Below are positions 11,405-22,818 of a DNA stretch of 64,000 nt, piece by piece; the stretch's first letter is position 1, and every line of letters begins with the position of its first letter. Both the position numbers and the translations under genes were made by a program. Source of the DNA: Arachnopeziza araneosa (lineage: Eukaryota > Ascomycota > Leotiomycetes > Helotiales > Arachnopezizaceae); assembly GCA_003988855.1 (NCBI GenBank), contig QYAI01000047.1, positions 124,001-188,000 of the forward strand, written 5' to 3'. The notes beneath the pieces were generated by a model. That model saw nothing but the letters and a program-made list of their open reading frames with translations, did not search any database and was not told where the DNA came from.

Positions 11405-12469
11405 ATGTCGAAGAATCTAAGTACACAAAACTCGCAATTATTCCACAAGATACAGCCGGCTCAGCCGGGCTTAGCATCACCTACAGCTCTCCCACAAGAA
11501 TCGCAAAACATAGGTTCTAATCTTCCGAACGCAAGTCCACCTCCCAGCCTGATTGTTCCCCATGAACCTTTCGTTACGGACATAAGAGCATTCTTACAGC
11601 GCGAGCTTTTATCTCAAACTCTGGATGAGTTAGAACCCATCCTGAGCTTCGTAGCCCGGCGGGGTGGCTGGAACATAGACGCCCTGCATGTTCAGCTCAT
11701 CAAGAAACGTTCGATCATCATCACAGAAGATCCAGGTCTACATCTCATTTGGTACGACAAATCCATATATCTCAAGCCTGTCCCCCACTGCCTTTTCAGC
11801 ACCGATTTCTGGACGGCCTACCTTCCCGTCCCTTCAACCGATCTAACATCACCGCAAAACTCACACCCACTCTCATGTCCCGAGTACAGACCAGCAGCCA
11901 TTGGCCTAGTCCGCTCCTACGCCTACCTAATCCAGCACTCATCCGACTTTCACCTTGCGCAAACTTCTGGCTTGGTTCCTTCCTCAATCTCCTACACCGA
12001 GTTCCAGCACTTCATCCAACCTTTCCTCCAATCGACTCTGGTCTCACCCCGGTACGAATATGGTCAGCTCCGCCTCACACGTCTCAACTGGGCCGTTCGG
12101 TTCTATTCCCCACAGTCACGGAAGAATCGTTTCATTACACACCGCTGGTACTACTATGAAACGCGGTGGGGAATAAGGAATTACGTTGAAAGCTTTGCGG
12201 CCGTTCTTGTGTTCCTGTTCGCTGCTCTGTCGCTGATTTTAAGCTCAATGCAAGTGGTGCTTGCTGCGAGGCCGAATGATGCTTGGAAAGTTTTTGTGAG
12301 AGTGAGCTGGGGATTTTCTATTGGAGTAATTGTATTGTTTGTTGTGATTTTTGCAATTATTGGGATAGGGGTTCTGTGGGTATTGATTGCGCAGCTGATG
12401 TTTGCGTTGCGCGCTAACAGGGAAAGCAAAAATAGCGGCGGGACGATGAAGCCCAACAAGAGTGCTTAA
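11405..12469 (+). CDS. DUF6601-like two-TM membrane protein
   Basis: Single-exon gene of 354 residues. The N-terminal 50 residues are Ser/Pro-rich and probably disordered. The central globular part contains a helical FVTDIRAFLQREL, then RRGGWNIDALHVQLIKKRSI, IITEDPGLHLIWYDKSIYLK and LNWAVRFYSPQSRKNRF. Two strong hydrophobic segments close the protein (about residues 262-285 and 298-325), followed by a short basic tail. The 'ITEDPGLHL.W....I.(L/I)KP.P' signature and the C-terminal hairpin match my memory of the fungal DUF6601 family, whose function is not known. Nothing in the neighbours suggests a pathway. Confidence 0.75.
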   Translation: MSKNLSTQNSQLFHKIQPAQPGLASPTALPQESQNIGSNLPNASPPPSLIVPHEPFVTDIRAFLQRELLSQTLDELEPILSFVARRGGWNIDALHVQLIKKRSIIITEDPGLHLIWYDKSIYLKPVPHCLFSTDFWTAYLPVPSTDLTSPQNSHPLSCPEYRPAAIGLVRSYAYLIQHSSDFHLAQTSGLVPSSISYTEFQHFIQPFLQSTLVSPRYEYGQLRLTRLNWAVRFYSPQSRKNRFITHRWYYYETRWGIRNYVESFAAVLVFLFAALSLILSSMQVVLAARPNDAWKVFVRVSWGFSIGVIVLFVVIFAIIGIGVLWVLIAQLMFALRANRESKNSGGTMKPNKSA

Positions 12470-13690
12470 AGGTCTGTAATGGCCTTCAGAGATCAACTTT
12501 CCTTTTTGTGCGCTTAGTAGTCAGCTTTACAACTTTTAGATATGGCTTTCCAGAGAGCCTTAACTCCGAGAGAAGTTGAACAGAGGCAAACGCTGGCGAG
12601 GAATCGTTCGTAGTCATTCTTATACATTAGTGAGTTTCTGTTCTCGTAAGGAGCTAAGGAATTTACTGTTAATTTGACTCTTAAACTAAACTACCTAATT
12701 TTACATTACTGCACGCTGTTTTGAACCAACCTGGGACCTAGTCCCAACACGCTTAAAAAAACTCCTTCTATATTCCGTTCGTATACTTTATATAGGTTTA
12801 AACTAGGCAAGCTAACATGTGGCAATCAAAAACTACAAGCCGAATAATCCTGCCTTTGGTCGAGATTTGGTGATGAACCGATTGATCGAGGGATTCCCGC
12901 TACGCATGGATCTAGAGAGTCGTCGTGAGCGTCCCGAAGTACCGTAGTATACCGACCTCTGCTTATCTTGAATCATTATTTTCTGGGATGTTTAGAGCCA
13001 GCAGGTTCCAAATTCGGATACGAAGAAATTCATGAAGAGCTAGCGGGGGAAGCAGAACAAGAGTACTCACCCTCGTTGAAGCCTCAAAAACAAGCGCAGG
13101 TTTGAATCAGGTAGTTTTTAATGCTAGATGACACCATGATTCGTCTTTCGACCGCCTTTCGATCCGTCACGCTCTTGTAAAGAGTAGCAATGGGCAATAA
13201 GATCTCTATGAGCTTACTACGTAACGAGACAGGACATATATGCATGGAGCTCATCAACATATTAGACAAGTTCCATTATAGACTCTGCTCCACTAGTTGC
13301 AATTGCACTGCGGACAAGATGTAGTTACTTGGAGAAGGGGACCTATATTGATAATTATTACCACGTGACCGAATATGGTGATCTACAAAATTGGCTTTAG
13401 GCTACAAACATATATCTATATAGGTAACTCTTAAAAGTTAAGTTAAGATTGTCGACGTAAACCTACTATATTCTGGCGGCATGTATTGTTGATATGCCAG
13501 GTTGTTAAGGTTACATGTGATTAGGCGACTTTAGCCGCAGAGTAGTATTTGTCCACCGCTTGAGCTCACAACGTCCTGACCTCACTTCAACTCAAAATAT
13601 TCTTTTCAATCCCTCAGGAGGTAAAACCACTTCCGAGTCTCTCGAAAAAGCACAATACATAAATTGTATCTTCTCCCACGGACAATAGAA
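12470..13690. other. Intergenic, AT-rich, no gene seen
   Basis: 1.2 kb without a credible open frame. It carries AT-rich patches near 12,640-12,800 and 13,330-13,450. The last 100 bases are the likely leader of the FSH hydrolase gene. Confidence 0.45.
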
Positions 13691-14383
13691 ATGGGGTTAC
13701 CCAAAATCCTTTGTCTGCATGGCTCTGGGGTAAATTCAACCGTGTTCAAATTCCAACTCGCTGGTCTCCAACGCGCACTTGGGAAAACGTTCGAGTTCGT
13801 GTTTCTCGACGGACCCTTTGAGAGGGAAGCAGGAGACGGCGTACTCCCATTCTTCGATGGATGCGGTCCCTTCTTCAGGTGGAAGAGCAAGTCCGATGAC
13901 ATAACTTTCAAATCGGAAGAACTCGAGAAGGAAGTCCAGACATTGATTCAGAAGACCTTGAGAAACAAGGATGAATTTGTTGGGATCCTGGGGTTTTCTC
14001 AAGGAGGACGAGTAGCAGCTGGGTTACTGGCTGAGCAAGCGAAGGAGCAGGAAGAAGATATGTATGGCGACGATTCGGGGTTCAAATTCGGTGTCTTTAT
14101 CTGTACACCACATCCACCAATGACGGACTTGGTTTATCAAGAGAATCCATTGGAGAGTGTTGTCATCAAGACCCCCAGCATTCTTGTGGCGGGAAAGCAA
14201 GATTCATGGTATGAGTACAGCAAGAAAATGCATGCCGAGTACTTTGATGGGAGAAAGGCGACGTTGATGGAGTTTGATTGCGATCATAGGATTCCAAATG
14301 GTCCAAATGATATAAAGAGAATTGCGAAAGAGATACTGAGGTTGTACGAGATGACGACGGGTGAGGAAGGAGAGTTGGTTTAG
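13691..14383 (+). CDS. FSH-family serine hydrolase
   Basis: A 230-residue intronless alpha/beta-hydrolase of the FSH (family of serine hydrolases, Fsh1/2/3) type. It begins with KILCLHGSGVNSTVFKFQL, the usual FSH opening, so I chose the ATG at 13691 over the weaker upstream start at 13664. The triad is visible: Ser103 in GFSQGG, Asp171 in AGKQDSW and His199 in DCDHRIP. FVFLDGPF and the following GPFFRW also fit the family. Such enzymes are cytosolic esterases or thioesterases; some release polyketides in biosynthetic clusters. No polyketide synthase is near, so a stand-alone esterase role is more likely. The exact substrate is unknown. Confidence 0.88.
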   Translation: MGLPKILCLHGSGVNSTVFKFQLAGLQRALGKTFEFVFLDGPFEREAGDGVLPFFDGCGPFFRWKSKSDDITFKSEELEKEVQTLIQKTLRNKDEFVGILGFSQGGRVAAGLLAEQAKEQEEDMYGDDSGFKFGVFICTPHPPMTDLVYQENPLESVVIKTPSILVAGKQDSWYEYSKKMHAEYFDGRKATLMEFDCDHRIPNGPNDIKRIAKEILRLYEMTTGEEGELV

Positions 14384-14809
14384 GACGATATGAGGAAAAG
14401 ATATGAATCACGAGATTATCATGGGACCAAAACTCTCTCTGACTGCTCTTGTTTTGAGACTTGTTGCAAACGAATGACTTCCTAAAGTTATGATCATTTG
14501 AAGTTGCATATCAGCACCCGCTTCTCATTCTTACAACTTTTGTGAATGAAAGTTGATTCTCACTATAGATCTTCGCTTGACAGTTCAGCCTGAAGTTACA
14601 AGTATGCTGCGCCACGATCGGCATCAGCCTCAACCTCAGCCCACCTTGATGATAGAAATCGTCACCTCTTCAGCGAGCCTCACCTAGTCCACATTTATTC
14701 TATCTTGAAGTGCATTCTAAGCGCAATATTCATATACAATGGCGCCATCTGGATAAATTCGAACGATTCGAACGCCTGATATCAACCGCTTCCTAGGTTG
14801 AGTCGCCAA
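14384..14809. other. Intergenic, likely promoter
   Basis: 426 bases between the FSH hydrolase stop and the next ATG, same strand. No open frame. It probably holds the terminator of one gene and the promoter of the next. Confidence 0.45.
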
Positions 14810-17800
14810 ATGTCAGGCCTTGAGGTTATCGGCGGCGTGGCAAGCGTCCTACAACTAGCTGCCACAGTCTACTCCATATCCAAAACCCTGTATGAAGTCG
14901 GGGGTGCTCTTTCTAACGCGCCATCCGAAATCCAAGATCTAGCACGAGATTTAGAGACTTTCTCCGACGAGCTGGACTTGCTCTCAAGCCTCCTCTCAGA
15001 CAAAACTCGTCACTACTCGGACCGCGTATATCGACTCACAGCCAAGATTATCGGTGACTGTGCTTCAATATGCGTCAAAATCGATCGCATCTTACGGAAA
15101 CTGCGGAGCGGGAGTTTCCTCTCCAAAGTGAAATGGGTGTTTAAGGAGAAGGAAATTATGAAGTTATTGGTAAGATTGAGAGACCTCAAACTCAGCCTGA
15201 TGGGGACTTTGAGTTTGTTGAGTGCATTGAAAGCGGATCATTTAATGGATGTATTGGGCGTGGGAATGCCGAGCTTGTTGGAAAAACCGACTGGGGAACC
15301 GCCATCCGAGGAAACAGAGGTGCAGGTAGAGGAGACCAGACGACCACTTGCGAGCATTTTAATTGCTCGGAAAACCAACAATCCATCTTTGTCCATGAAA
15401 AACTCAATGACGACTCTTGTACCAACAATTTCCCAAGCCAGCGTCGAGGATCAGAGGAATTTAGCATCAAGCTCGGAGGACGAGGCACCAACTCAGGTTC
15501 AATCATTGATGTCCAAGAGAAATCGTACAAGACTCAAAGGAAAATCAAGAGAGTTGCAACAGCCTGAAAATCCTATATTCATTTCTACCATCGCAGTACC
15601 AAATCTCGATACCTTCACGCAACTTCCTCGAGCCATGGAATCCGTTGAGTCATTTCATAGTGCTCTTTCGCGACACGCTACCGAATCTGAATATGCTGAA
15701 TCTCCAGTTGACGAGGTAGGCGCAGAATCTTCATGTAAATCGAACCCAGTTATCACGAAATGGAGAGCGGATATGGCGGAAGTAGCGATAAATACATTCA
15801 AAATGAACCGTGCAGCCGCTGAGGTCTGGGCTTCCGAGTTACCTATCCCGGATGAAGGAAATAAGGTATCGAAACAGAAAAAGCCCTCTGGCCGAATTTT
15901 GATGCTCAATATAAATGCCGAGATCAGTGACGAAGATTACGAGCCCGAGAATACTACAGAACAAGCCAAAGAGGAGCTACGACTCAAACGAGCTAAGCTG
16001 GAAGAGTTAAGAATTATCAGAAAAGTGAGACAGGCCCAGATGTCTTCTAGAGATGAACGAGACATGTGTATGTCTTCTAGGAATGAACGAGGCTTTCGCA
16101 GGAGTCATAATACCTATTCCAAGCTCCATCTCGCTGAAGGTGCTCTCGCCGGTCTAAGTGCAGGCTCTCGTGTAAAGCCAGGAATTGGACCTGAGGCTCC
16201 TGGTGCTATTGGGGCAGGGGTCATCTCAAAAGCACGAGAATATGACGACAGATCAAGATCTCGTAGCAGATCTTATCAGCGCAAGGTCAAAATGTCCCAT
16301 GAAATTGCAGCTACTGCAATTGCTGATGCTTCTGCTAAGCACATCTCCAAATATTGGGCAGATAACTTTGATGAGACGGACAGGGGTCGAGGCTGGTCTC
16401 GAAGAAACTCTCGAACCCCGTCTCGAGGCATCTATCGAGACGAATCCCAAAGCATCTCGAGTCGTAGGAACTCGGAAGATGATTTGAAAGATTACTCCGA
16501 TGTGGAAGAAGACTTTACTTCTGGTGGCGAGTCTGACCTCGAAGCTGCTGTAGGTCTCAGTACGATGGAAATTGATGACTCTGAGAACGCAACACGTCCT
16601 CCAAACAGCCAAGTTATCTTAAACCGAACTGATCTGGAATTAGAATCTCAAATTAGACCAAGACGCAATCGGACCTACGGGAAAGGAGATTCAAAAATTC
16701 CAGGAAGGCATTTCAGTTCTAAACCTGAGAGCCCGCGCGAGAGCGAGCACGATAGGGTTTCGTATGTGCGTATTCCCGACAATGATCGGCATTATATGAC
16801 AACAACACGAAGTACCAGCGCCAGACATCTTGAGGCTGCCCAAGTACTCAACTCACCGGTTCATCATGATATGCTTAACCAGGGCAACATGGACCCATCA
16901 TCACCACTGTATTTGCCAGCGTCTTCATCGGATAATTTGGAAGGGCTACCAATCACGAACGAATCCTTAGAATCGCTCACTGCCCGGGTTCCCAATACAA
17001 GCAATCCAGGTTTTTCCGAAAACGAAGATCCGGATCCCAAAGTCTCGATTTTCTCTCCAGTAGGCGAAGGGGTGCATGATCATTCACAGCTCTGGATCCG
17101 TGCATATAGACGTCTTCTCAAACTTGAAGTGGAAGACACTTCTGGGCTATCAGAGATATGGAGTGGGTCTCACCCAGTTCAAGAGATTCCTCCGAACGCC
17201 ACTCCAGAACAGGTAGCGAATGAAATAGCAAACAAGATTATGCTCGCCACAAAAGAAACAAAGAGTTCGCTTCTAGCTAGCACCGTTGAGGGTTCAAAAC
17301 TTATTAACGCGCAATCGAGTATCTCTTCGCTTGATCGTTTCAGCGACGTCATGAGAGTCATACAAGAGACTTTGAATTTCAACCCGGGTGCTTTCATCTG
17401 GACATGTCTTTGCGGAGCCCAATATGTACGTCCCTGCATGATGTTTCTAATTCCCAGAGAATTTACCAACTAATGTCTACTTTTGCAGCTTCAAATTGTT
17501 GAATTAGCTGACTCAGAGGAGTCGTCAAGAGACGCCGAAAATCTGGCAGATGTTGCTGAAATCGCAACCTTGGTGGCTAGATACAACGTCCTCGAGAGTA
17601 TGTACCAGCACTGGGCTGGGATGAGTCTCCATGCGGACTACGAAGAATCCCTGATCGATCTCTGTGTCCAAGTTCTGAGGTATCTTAACCTTGTGCTTAA
17701 CCAGGGGTGGGAGGAAAAGGAGTTGTTGCAGGATTTGATGAAAAATATTCGAGAAGCTGATGGAGTTTGTCGGAAGTTTAATGTGACGATTATGGAAGAA

Positions 17801-17896
17801 GAGAAGGTTGAGGATTTGGAAACGAAGCTTGTGGATCTGGATTCGGATGACTCAGATTCGAGTTCTGATTCTGTGTCTGCAATCATTGATTATTAA
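14810..17896 (+). CDS. Fungal STAND N-terminal-domain protein, RS-rich, no ATPase
   Basis: Two exons (14810-17425 and 17489-17896, intron 63 bases, phase 0) give 1007 residues. The N-terminus (MSGLEVIGGVASVLQLAATV, then helices with ARDLETFSDELDLLSSLLSD) matches the helical 'fungal N-terminal domain of STAND proteins'. In complete STAND proteins this precedes a NACHT or NB-ARC ATPase, but no P-loop follows here. A disordered region has Arg/Ser repeats (RSRSRSRSYQRK), Ala/Gly-rich helices (AEGALAGLSAG, ATAIADASAKHISKYWADN) and acidic patches. The C-terminus has helical segments and ends in an acidic Ser run (DSDDSDSSSDS). I take it as an adaptor-like or regulatory paralogue; no enzymatic function is visible. 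The codon at 14798 is TTG, so 14810 is the first ATG. Confidence 0.85.
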
Positions 17897-20800
17897 GAAA
17901 CAAGAAGAGAGAGATTTTCAAAGCTAATAAATAGTATTTTTAGCTAAGTTAGCACTTGCTAGTCTATCTACAAACCATGTATTCCCACTAAATCCTGACA
18001 GCGTCTGATGCCGATGGAACGCAGATCTTGAAGGGGTGGCAGCAGATCACGGCAGAAGCCGAAGAGTAAAGATAAACTGAATGACATATGAATGGGTATT
18101 TTGGTGATCTAGGGTCGATCACATGGTAGCGCAGTAACATGGATCAATGAGCGCTTATGGGTGATCCAGATTGGTGGAGACATTCCCCCTCACTATTTCA
18201 GCTGCAAGTGGAAGCTTAGCGTGCGCTACCAAGAAGACCAATCCAATTCAGAGGAAGCTAATCGACTAGGAAATCATTGTGATAATCTAACTGGTCAGTT
18301 GTGAGAGTGTCAAAACGCAGAGGCGAACAAGTGTTGGAGTACCCGTTTGTGCTGGCCCACATTCACACTTGCTGCTTACAAGAATAACCACCAGAATCAA
18401 CCACCAATAGAAATCAAGAGAGAATGAGTTAAAGCAAGTAAATTGCTAAGCAAAACCACGCATTGTTTTAATCAACATCAACACTATTCTAAAAATTGAA
18501 ATCTTCACAGAAAATCCCCTAAGACAACTTTCTACTTTCGATTCTCAAAAGAGACAAGATTTCTGAATGTATTTCCATGTCCCATGAACGCCAGATGAGG
18601 CACAACTCCTTTTAGGATTGTGAGTTCAAGGCCAGAGCCAAAGGGTAGGTTTTTGATTGTGTATGTATCTTTCGCATCCCTGAGATCGTCATGATCTATG
18701 ACTACGTCGTTGTCTTTATGTCCAGATTCAATGGTTGGTCGAATATCTGCTTCATCGAGACCTGCAGCTGGAGTCTCCAGTGGTGACGAAGTCGCAAGTG
18801 AGGTGGGAGATCTATGTTGTATTCCCCCAGCCTGTCCATTGGTGAGGAACGTAGTTGATGGCCGAAAAGGCGAAGATATCTTCCCGTCTCTCACGAGGTA
18901 CTAGACACAGTCTGGAGTGCTGGAATCGGAGTGGTGTGAGTCGTGGATAGGTTTCGGAAGCAGGATGCATTGTCGGTGGTACAGCTCATGGGCCTTTGCT
19001 TTGACGATCCCGGTAGGTTTGTCCTGGGATAAGTCAGTAGGGAGAATCTGATAGTTGATTTTTGTTTCTCCTTTTCAATTGGACAGGAGATGTAGAAAGA
19101 TAATCAAGTGGTGGAGCGCCGTTACGTGACATCACGCTCGGCACATGCATCAGAAATCTACCGCCACATCAAAGATATAAATATAGAACCAATCAATCAG
19201 ACCACTTACCAATGGCGCCATGTTGGATAATGGATAGCAGCGTCACAAATATAGTGAGACGGCGGGATTGAACTGGTTGGTCCGAAAGTTTTACAACGTT
19301 GAATCGCAGCACAGAGGGTGGTGGGAGGCTTGAAGTGATTTGAGGAGGGGACCGATGTCTTTTTATAGCAACCTAACCAACACTGTGCTAAAAATCCATA
19401 ATTGGGTAAACTGTTCCCCGTTTCCCGTTTCAAATTTGACAGAAAGTCAAAACCCGGAACTCAGAACTTGAAAAGTAATAACCTTGCTCATGTGCCGCGA
19501 GTTGAAGGTTGCAACCATCACGGCTTGAGTTGCATCTAAGAAAACCGCCCAATGGTAGAAGCCGAAATGCATCAACCTTGAATATCTCCTAGAATTATGA
19601 TTTGACTTCAAGATGTCACCCTGAGAAGATTTTGTAGCTGCGAAGAACATGGCAATTAACAGTCACTTCAGAGCTGGAAATTTTAAGCTCATGCTGGGCA
19701 GAATTTGTAAATTACCAGCTATGAAGTATGCATACGGGCGAAGACTTCCCTCGAGTACTCTTCAGCCAGTAAAAGTACAACCTCGCTCAGTCTTGCAAAT
19801 GACTCCAAAGTGAGAGAGGAGAGTTGGTTTCTATCACGTGTAGTTTCGCGCTTTGACATAAAAATAGAACCTCGAGAGACCAGAATTGAAGAAGCATGAA
19901 ATTGAAAATGAGAGCTCATGAAATGAACATATCAAATGTAGAGTGGGCAAATGAACTTCTGATAAACAGGAACCCAAGAATAAAAGTTGGCGAAACCGTT
20001 TTGAGATTTCGCCGTCCCCCGTTCTGGAAAACAGGATCTCGCAACGAGAAACCAAAAACCAAAAACCAAAAACGAGAACCTGTTTCCAGAATCTCGGTTT
20101 CCAGGAAAGCTATCCCCCTTATATGAACGACTAAGCGCCGCATCCATCCAACCACAACGTCGCGAATGCAGTGAAGGGTTACTATATTTAGCCCCTCCCC
20201 CAGAAATTCTCCGAGCCACTCTCTCTCTCTCCAGGGTTGGTGGTGGAAACCGAGAACCAGGAACTCGAAAAACGGAGAACAGGAAATGGGACCGGGACCG
20301 GGACGTGGCACCTCAACCGCGTTACGCGCCGAATGAGAAGCACTCAAGACTTGGAGTGGGAGATGACATGCAGGCTGGCTGGTGTTTTTAAATGAGTTTT
20401 CCCTGAGATAGATGGCGTGGGGTTTGGGAGCGGATGAATGGGAAATGGGAGGGGGAGTTGGAATCTGGATTCATGGATGTGATTCTGGCTGTGCGAGGGC
20501 GTGGATCAAGATCTGAAGAGGAGGAAGGCAAAACACCTTGAATTCCAGAAAATTAATATATCTGATTTTGACAGAATAATACCGCCTCTCAATCCTCTAA
20601 TCTCGACACAACAACAACAACGATACGAGGACTTTGCAAGAGTACAAGTCCCTCCCTCTTTTCTTCTTCTCTTCTTTTATTCAAAAAACCATCACGCACC
20701 TTTCCAAACGCCGAAGCGCCTCCTGAATCTACATTTAGACAAAGCAAAGTATAAAAAATCCTACTACCCTGCCAGGAGCGTGCAGGTTTGAGGGAGAGGT

Positions 20801-21139
20801 GCGGCGAATCAGCGTGTGGGGATGTTGGACACTGAGGTCAAGGTTTGAGGACTGTTATTGGTTAGGGGGTTATGGCGGTTGTGCATGGTTATCACTGTGA
20901 GCTAGAGGGAGAGGGAGAGGTGTGAAGTGAGGAGTGGGTAATGATGCTGATATGCGCGCGCTGAGTCGGCACTCTATTTGCTCTGAGTAAGAGCAGTACG
21001 GTATAGATCAAATGGGATGGTTCTCACGTGGTTATATGTCCATCTTACTAATTGACACGACCTCTCGCTCGAGATCTTGATGGATTATGACTCGATAAAG
21101 AGGATTTCTAAGTGTGGCTTTTAACAAGCAAATGATCCC
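17897..21139. other. Long gene-poor stretch
   Basis: 3.2 kb without a gene I can defend. Candidates that fail for lack of motif or exon partners are minus frames at 18532-18894 (120 codons), 19206-19433 and 19916-20347, and plus frame 20501-20791. A hairpin and short A-rich repeats lie near 20.0-20.1 kb. Phrases such as GAGAACCAGGAA recur at 20,070-20,290, which looks like local duplication of simple sequence. Confidence 0.45.
20022..20091. repeat. Inverted repeat with ACCAAAA-repeat loop
   Basis: The left arm 20022-20041 (TTCTGGAAAACAGGATCTCG) pairs with the right arm 20073-20091 (CGAGAACCTGTTTCCAGAA), with one mismatch and one unpaired base. The roughly 30-base loop is made of a 7-base ACCAAAA unit repeated about three times. 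It could be a hairpin or a mini transposon relic. I see no target-site duplication I would rely on. Confidence 0.6.
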
Positions 21140-22333
21140 TTACCTCCTTCCTTTTCTCCCACCACCACCGCCTCCATTTCTGATGGCGCCAACTCTGCCA
21201 TCTCCATCATCTCGGTTCTTCCCTCTGCCAGCATTGTCCCGCTCTTTCTTATCCATCCGATCCATCACGGCGCTGACGGCCAATCCACCCACGGCGGCTC
21301 CGAGCAGGGTCAACACGACTTTTTCCGTCTTGCTTTGGCCGCTACTGCTGTCTTTATCTCCATCTGTGCCTCTCCTGCCATTTCCACCGCCACCGCCGCC
21401 TCTACCGCTTCGACTCCTATCCCGATCTCTATCCCGATCCTCACTCTGCCTCCTCGCATTCCGATCCCTCCTCTCCTTCCCGGCCCACTCTCCGCTGCTC
21501 CTCCTCCTCCCTCTCTCTCCAGGCGGCAACGAACTCCCTCTCCTCTGCAACGGCTGCGGCGGGAGATAATTGTATCCGCTGGGATCCCTCACCACCCCCG
21601 ATCGCTCATTCCAGTTCCCGTCCACGTACCTGGGTGCCTGATTCGGCGTGTTATAATCATATACGGCGGCGGCAGGTGGAGCGGGAGGGGTGACATATGA
21701 GAATCCCTGAGGTGAGTCGGCGTTGAAGTTGGAATAGGAGGCTGATGCTTGCTGTGGTGGTGGTGATGGTGAGCGGGCGTAGAGTCCGTAGCCCGAGTTG
21801 GAGTCCCAGGGGTCGAGGGGCGGTGGAGATTGTGTACGACGGCCGCTGGGGTATGCGTCTGCTCCCCTGGGTTGATCCCGAGAGCGGGAATCAGGAGGGT
21901 AGTCTTGAGTATATTTGTATCCAGATTGAGCGCCATAACCCGCTCCCGCACCGGCTGCAGCGCCGGTAAGCGCGCCTCGTTCCCACCCTCGACTTCTCTC
22001 TCCATTCCTCGCCGGATCCTCAGCTCTCACAACCTCGTCGTCTCTCCTCCGCGCTCTCTCGCCATCTCTCTCCCGATCCCTTCCACCATCATCAAAGTCC
22101 CCACTGCCCACCCTTCTTTCACGGCCACTTCCCCTCCTCCGCTCATGATGACGATCGTGATCTGTCTCACTCTCACTCCCCCTCTTCTTCCCATGAAGTT
22201 TGTCCTTCACCTTGTCCGTATACGTTCTCGGATCCACAATCTTGTCTGGGACTTTGTGAAAGTGTTTCTCGACCAGGGTGTCAATTCCCTCGATGCCGAG
22301 TTCTATGAGATCTTCTGCGCCCTCGAAACCCAT
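21140..22333 (-). CDS. Low-complexity charged protein with C-terminal glycine-zipper helix
   Basis: A single open frame of 397 residues beginning at the ATG at 22333. The first 60 residues are ordered-looking (MGFEGAEDLIELGIEGIDTL, then DKIVDPRTYTDKVKDKL). The rest is dominated by Arg/Asp/Glu/Gly/Pro/Tyr low complexity: RDRDRDRSRSGRG, PPPLDPWDSNSGYG, GALTGAAAGAGAGYG. Near residue 340 a short hydrophobic helix VVLTLLGAAVGGLAVSAVMD has glycine-zipper spacing. It resembles the Arg-rich, repeat-rich hypothetical proteins common in filamentous ascomycetes. Overlapping frames on the plus strand are Pro/Leu/Ser-rich shadows. Function unknown; nuclear or membrane-associated location is only a guess. 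Confidence 0.65.
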   Translation of the reverse strand: MGFEGAEDLIELGIEGIDTLVEKHFHKVPDKIVDPRTYTDKVKDKLHGKKRGSESETDHDRHHERRRGSGRERRVGSGDFDDGGRDRERDGERARRRDDEVVRAEDPARNGERSRGWERGALTGAAAGAGAGYGAQSGYKYTQDYPPDSRSRDQPRGADAYPSGRRTQSPPPLDPWDSNSGYGLYARSPSPPPQQASASYSNFNADSPQGFSYVTPPAPPAAAVYDYNTPNQAPRYVDGNWNERSGVVRDPSGYNYLPPQPLQRRGSSLPPGERGRRRSSGEWAGKERRDRNARRQSEDRDRDRDRSRSGRGGGGGGNGRRGTDGDKDSSSGQSKTEKVVLTLLGAAVGGLAVSAVMDRMDKKERDNAGRGKNRDDGDGRVGAIRNGGGGGGRKGRR

Positions 22334-22710
22334 TGTGCCTTGTTTTATGCTGCTGTGCTCTCACTTGTCTGAAAAACCAACACGATCAGGCTGAGACTAG
22401 GCTGAGTGTTGGCGCCTAGATGTGAGCGGAGCGAAGTAAGCCTTGCTGACAGTACTAGAGATGGTAAACTAACAAGGAGGTAAGAGAAGCGAAGATGGTC
22501 TGAGCAGGGAAGTGAGAAAAAGGGTGGTCCAGCTTTATGTATGATCAGCAGAGGATGAAAAACGTCAACATTTCCATTTCTTATCTAGGATGAAGTCTCT
22601 TCAGCTTTCAGCTTCTCGCGCGGCTGACATGATTGTTGCCCTTGGCTTCTGTCATCATGCATGAGTGGTGGACTGATCGCGATGATTGTTGGAGCCTGAG
22701 GCTGTATTTA

Positions 22711-22802
22711 GCGTAGGACGCCCTAAGACCCCTGAAGGGCCTGAACGGAAGCCCCTGGAGGACCTGAATAGAAGCCCCTAAAGGGCCTGAGCCAGAGGCT
22801 CT
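22711..22802. repeat. 23-bp tandem repeat, three to four imperfect copies
   Basis: Three adjacent 23-base units are visible at 22734-22756, 22757-22779 and 22780-22802. They share the pattern AGG(G/A)CCTGA....GA(A/G)GC(C/T)CCT. A more diverged copy precedes them at 22711-22733. Copies differ at roughly a quarter to a third of positions, so this is an old array. It is not coding as far as I can see. Confidence 0.7.
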
Positions 22803-22818
22803 GAGGCACTCAGAGCCT
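22796..22818. repeat. Perfect 10-bp inverted repeat with 3-base loop
   Basis: AGGCTCTGAG, GCA, then CTCAGAGCCT: a perfect hairpin overlapping the last copy of the 23-bp array, followed directly by a short alternating TA run. It could be a cruciform-forming site or a relic of a small inverted-repeat element. Confidence 0.7.

Noticed and set aside
21114..22372. Plus-strand open frames of 120-180 codons opposite the charged-protein gene
   Set aside because: They are Pro/Leu/Ser-rich reverse shadows of the Arg/Gly/Asp-rich minus frame, with no motif of their own.
22711..22802. CRISPR-like array
   Set aside because: The repeats are contiguous without spacers, and the genome is fungal.
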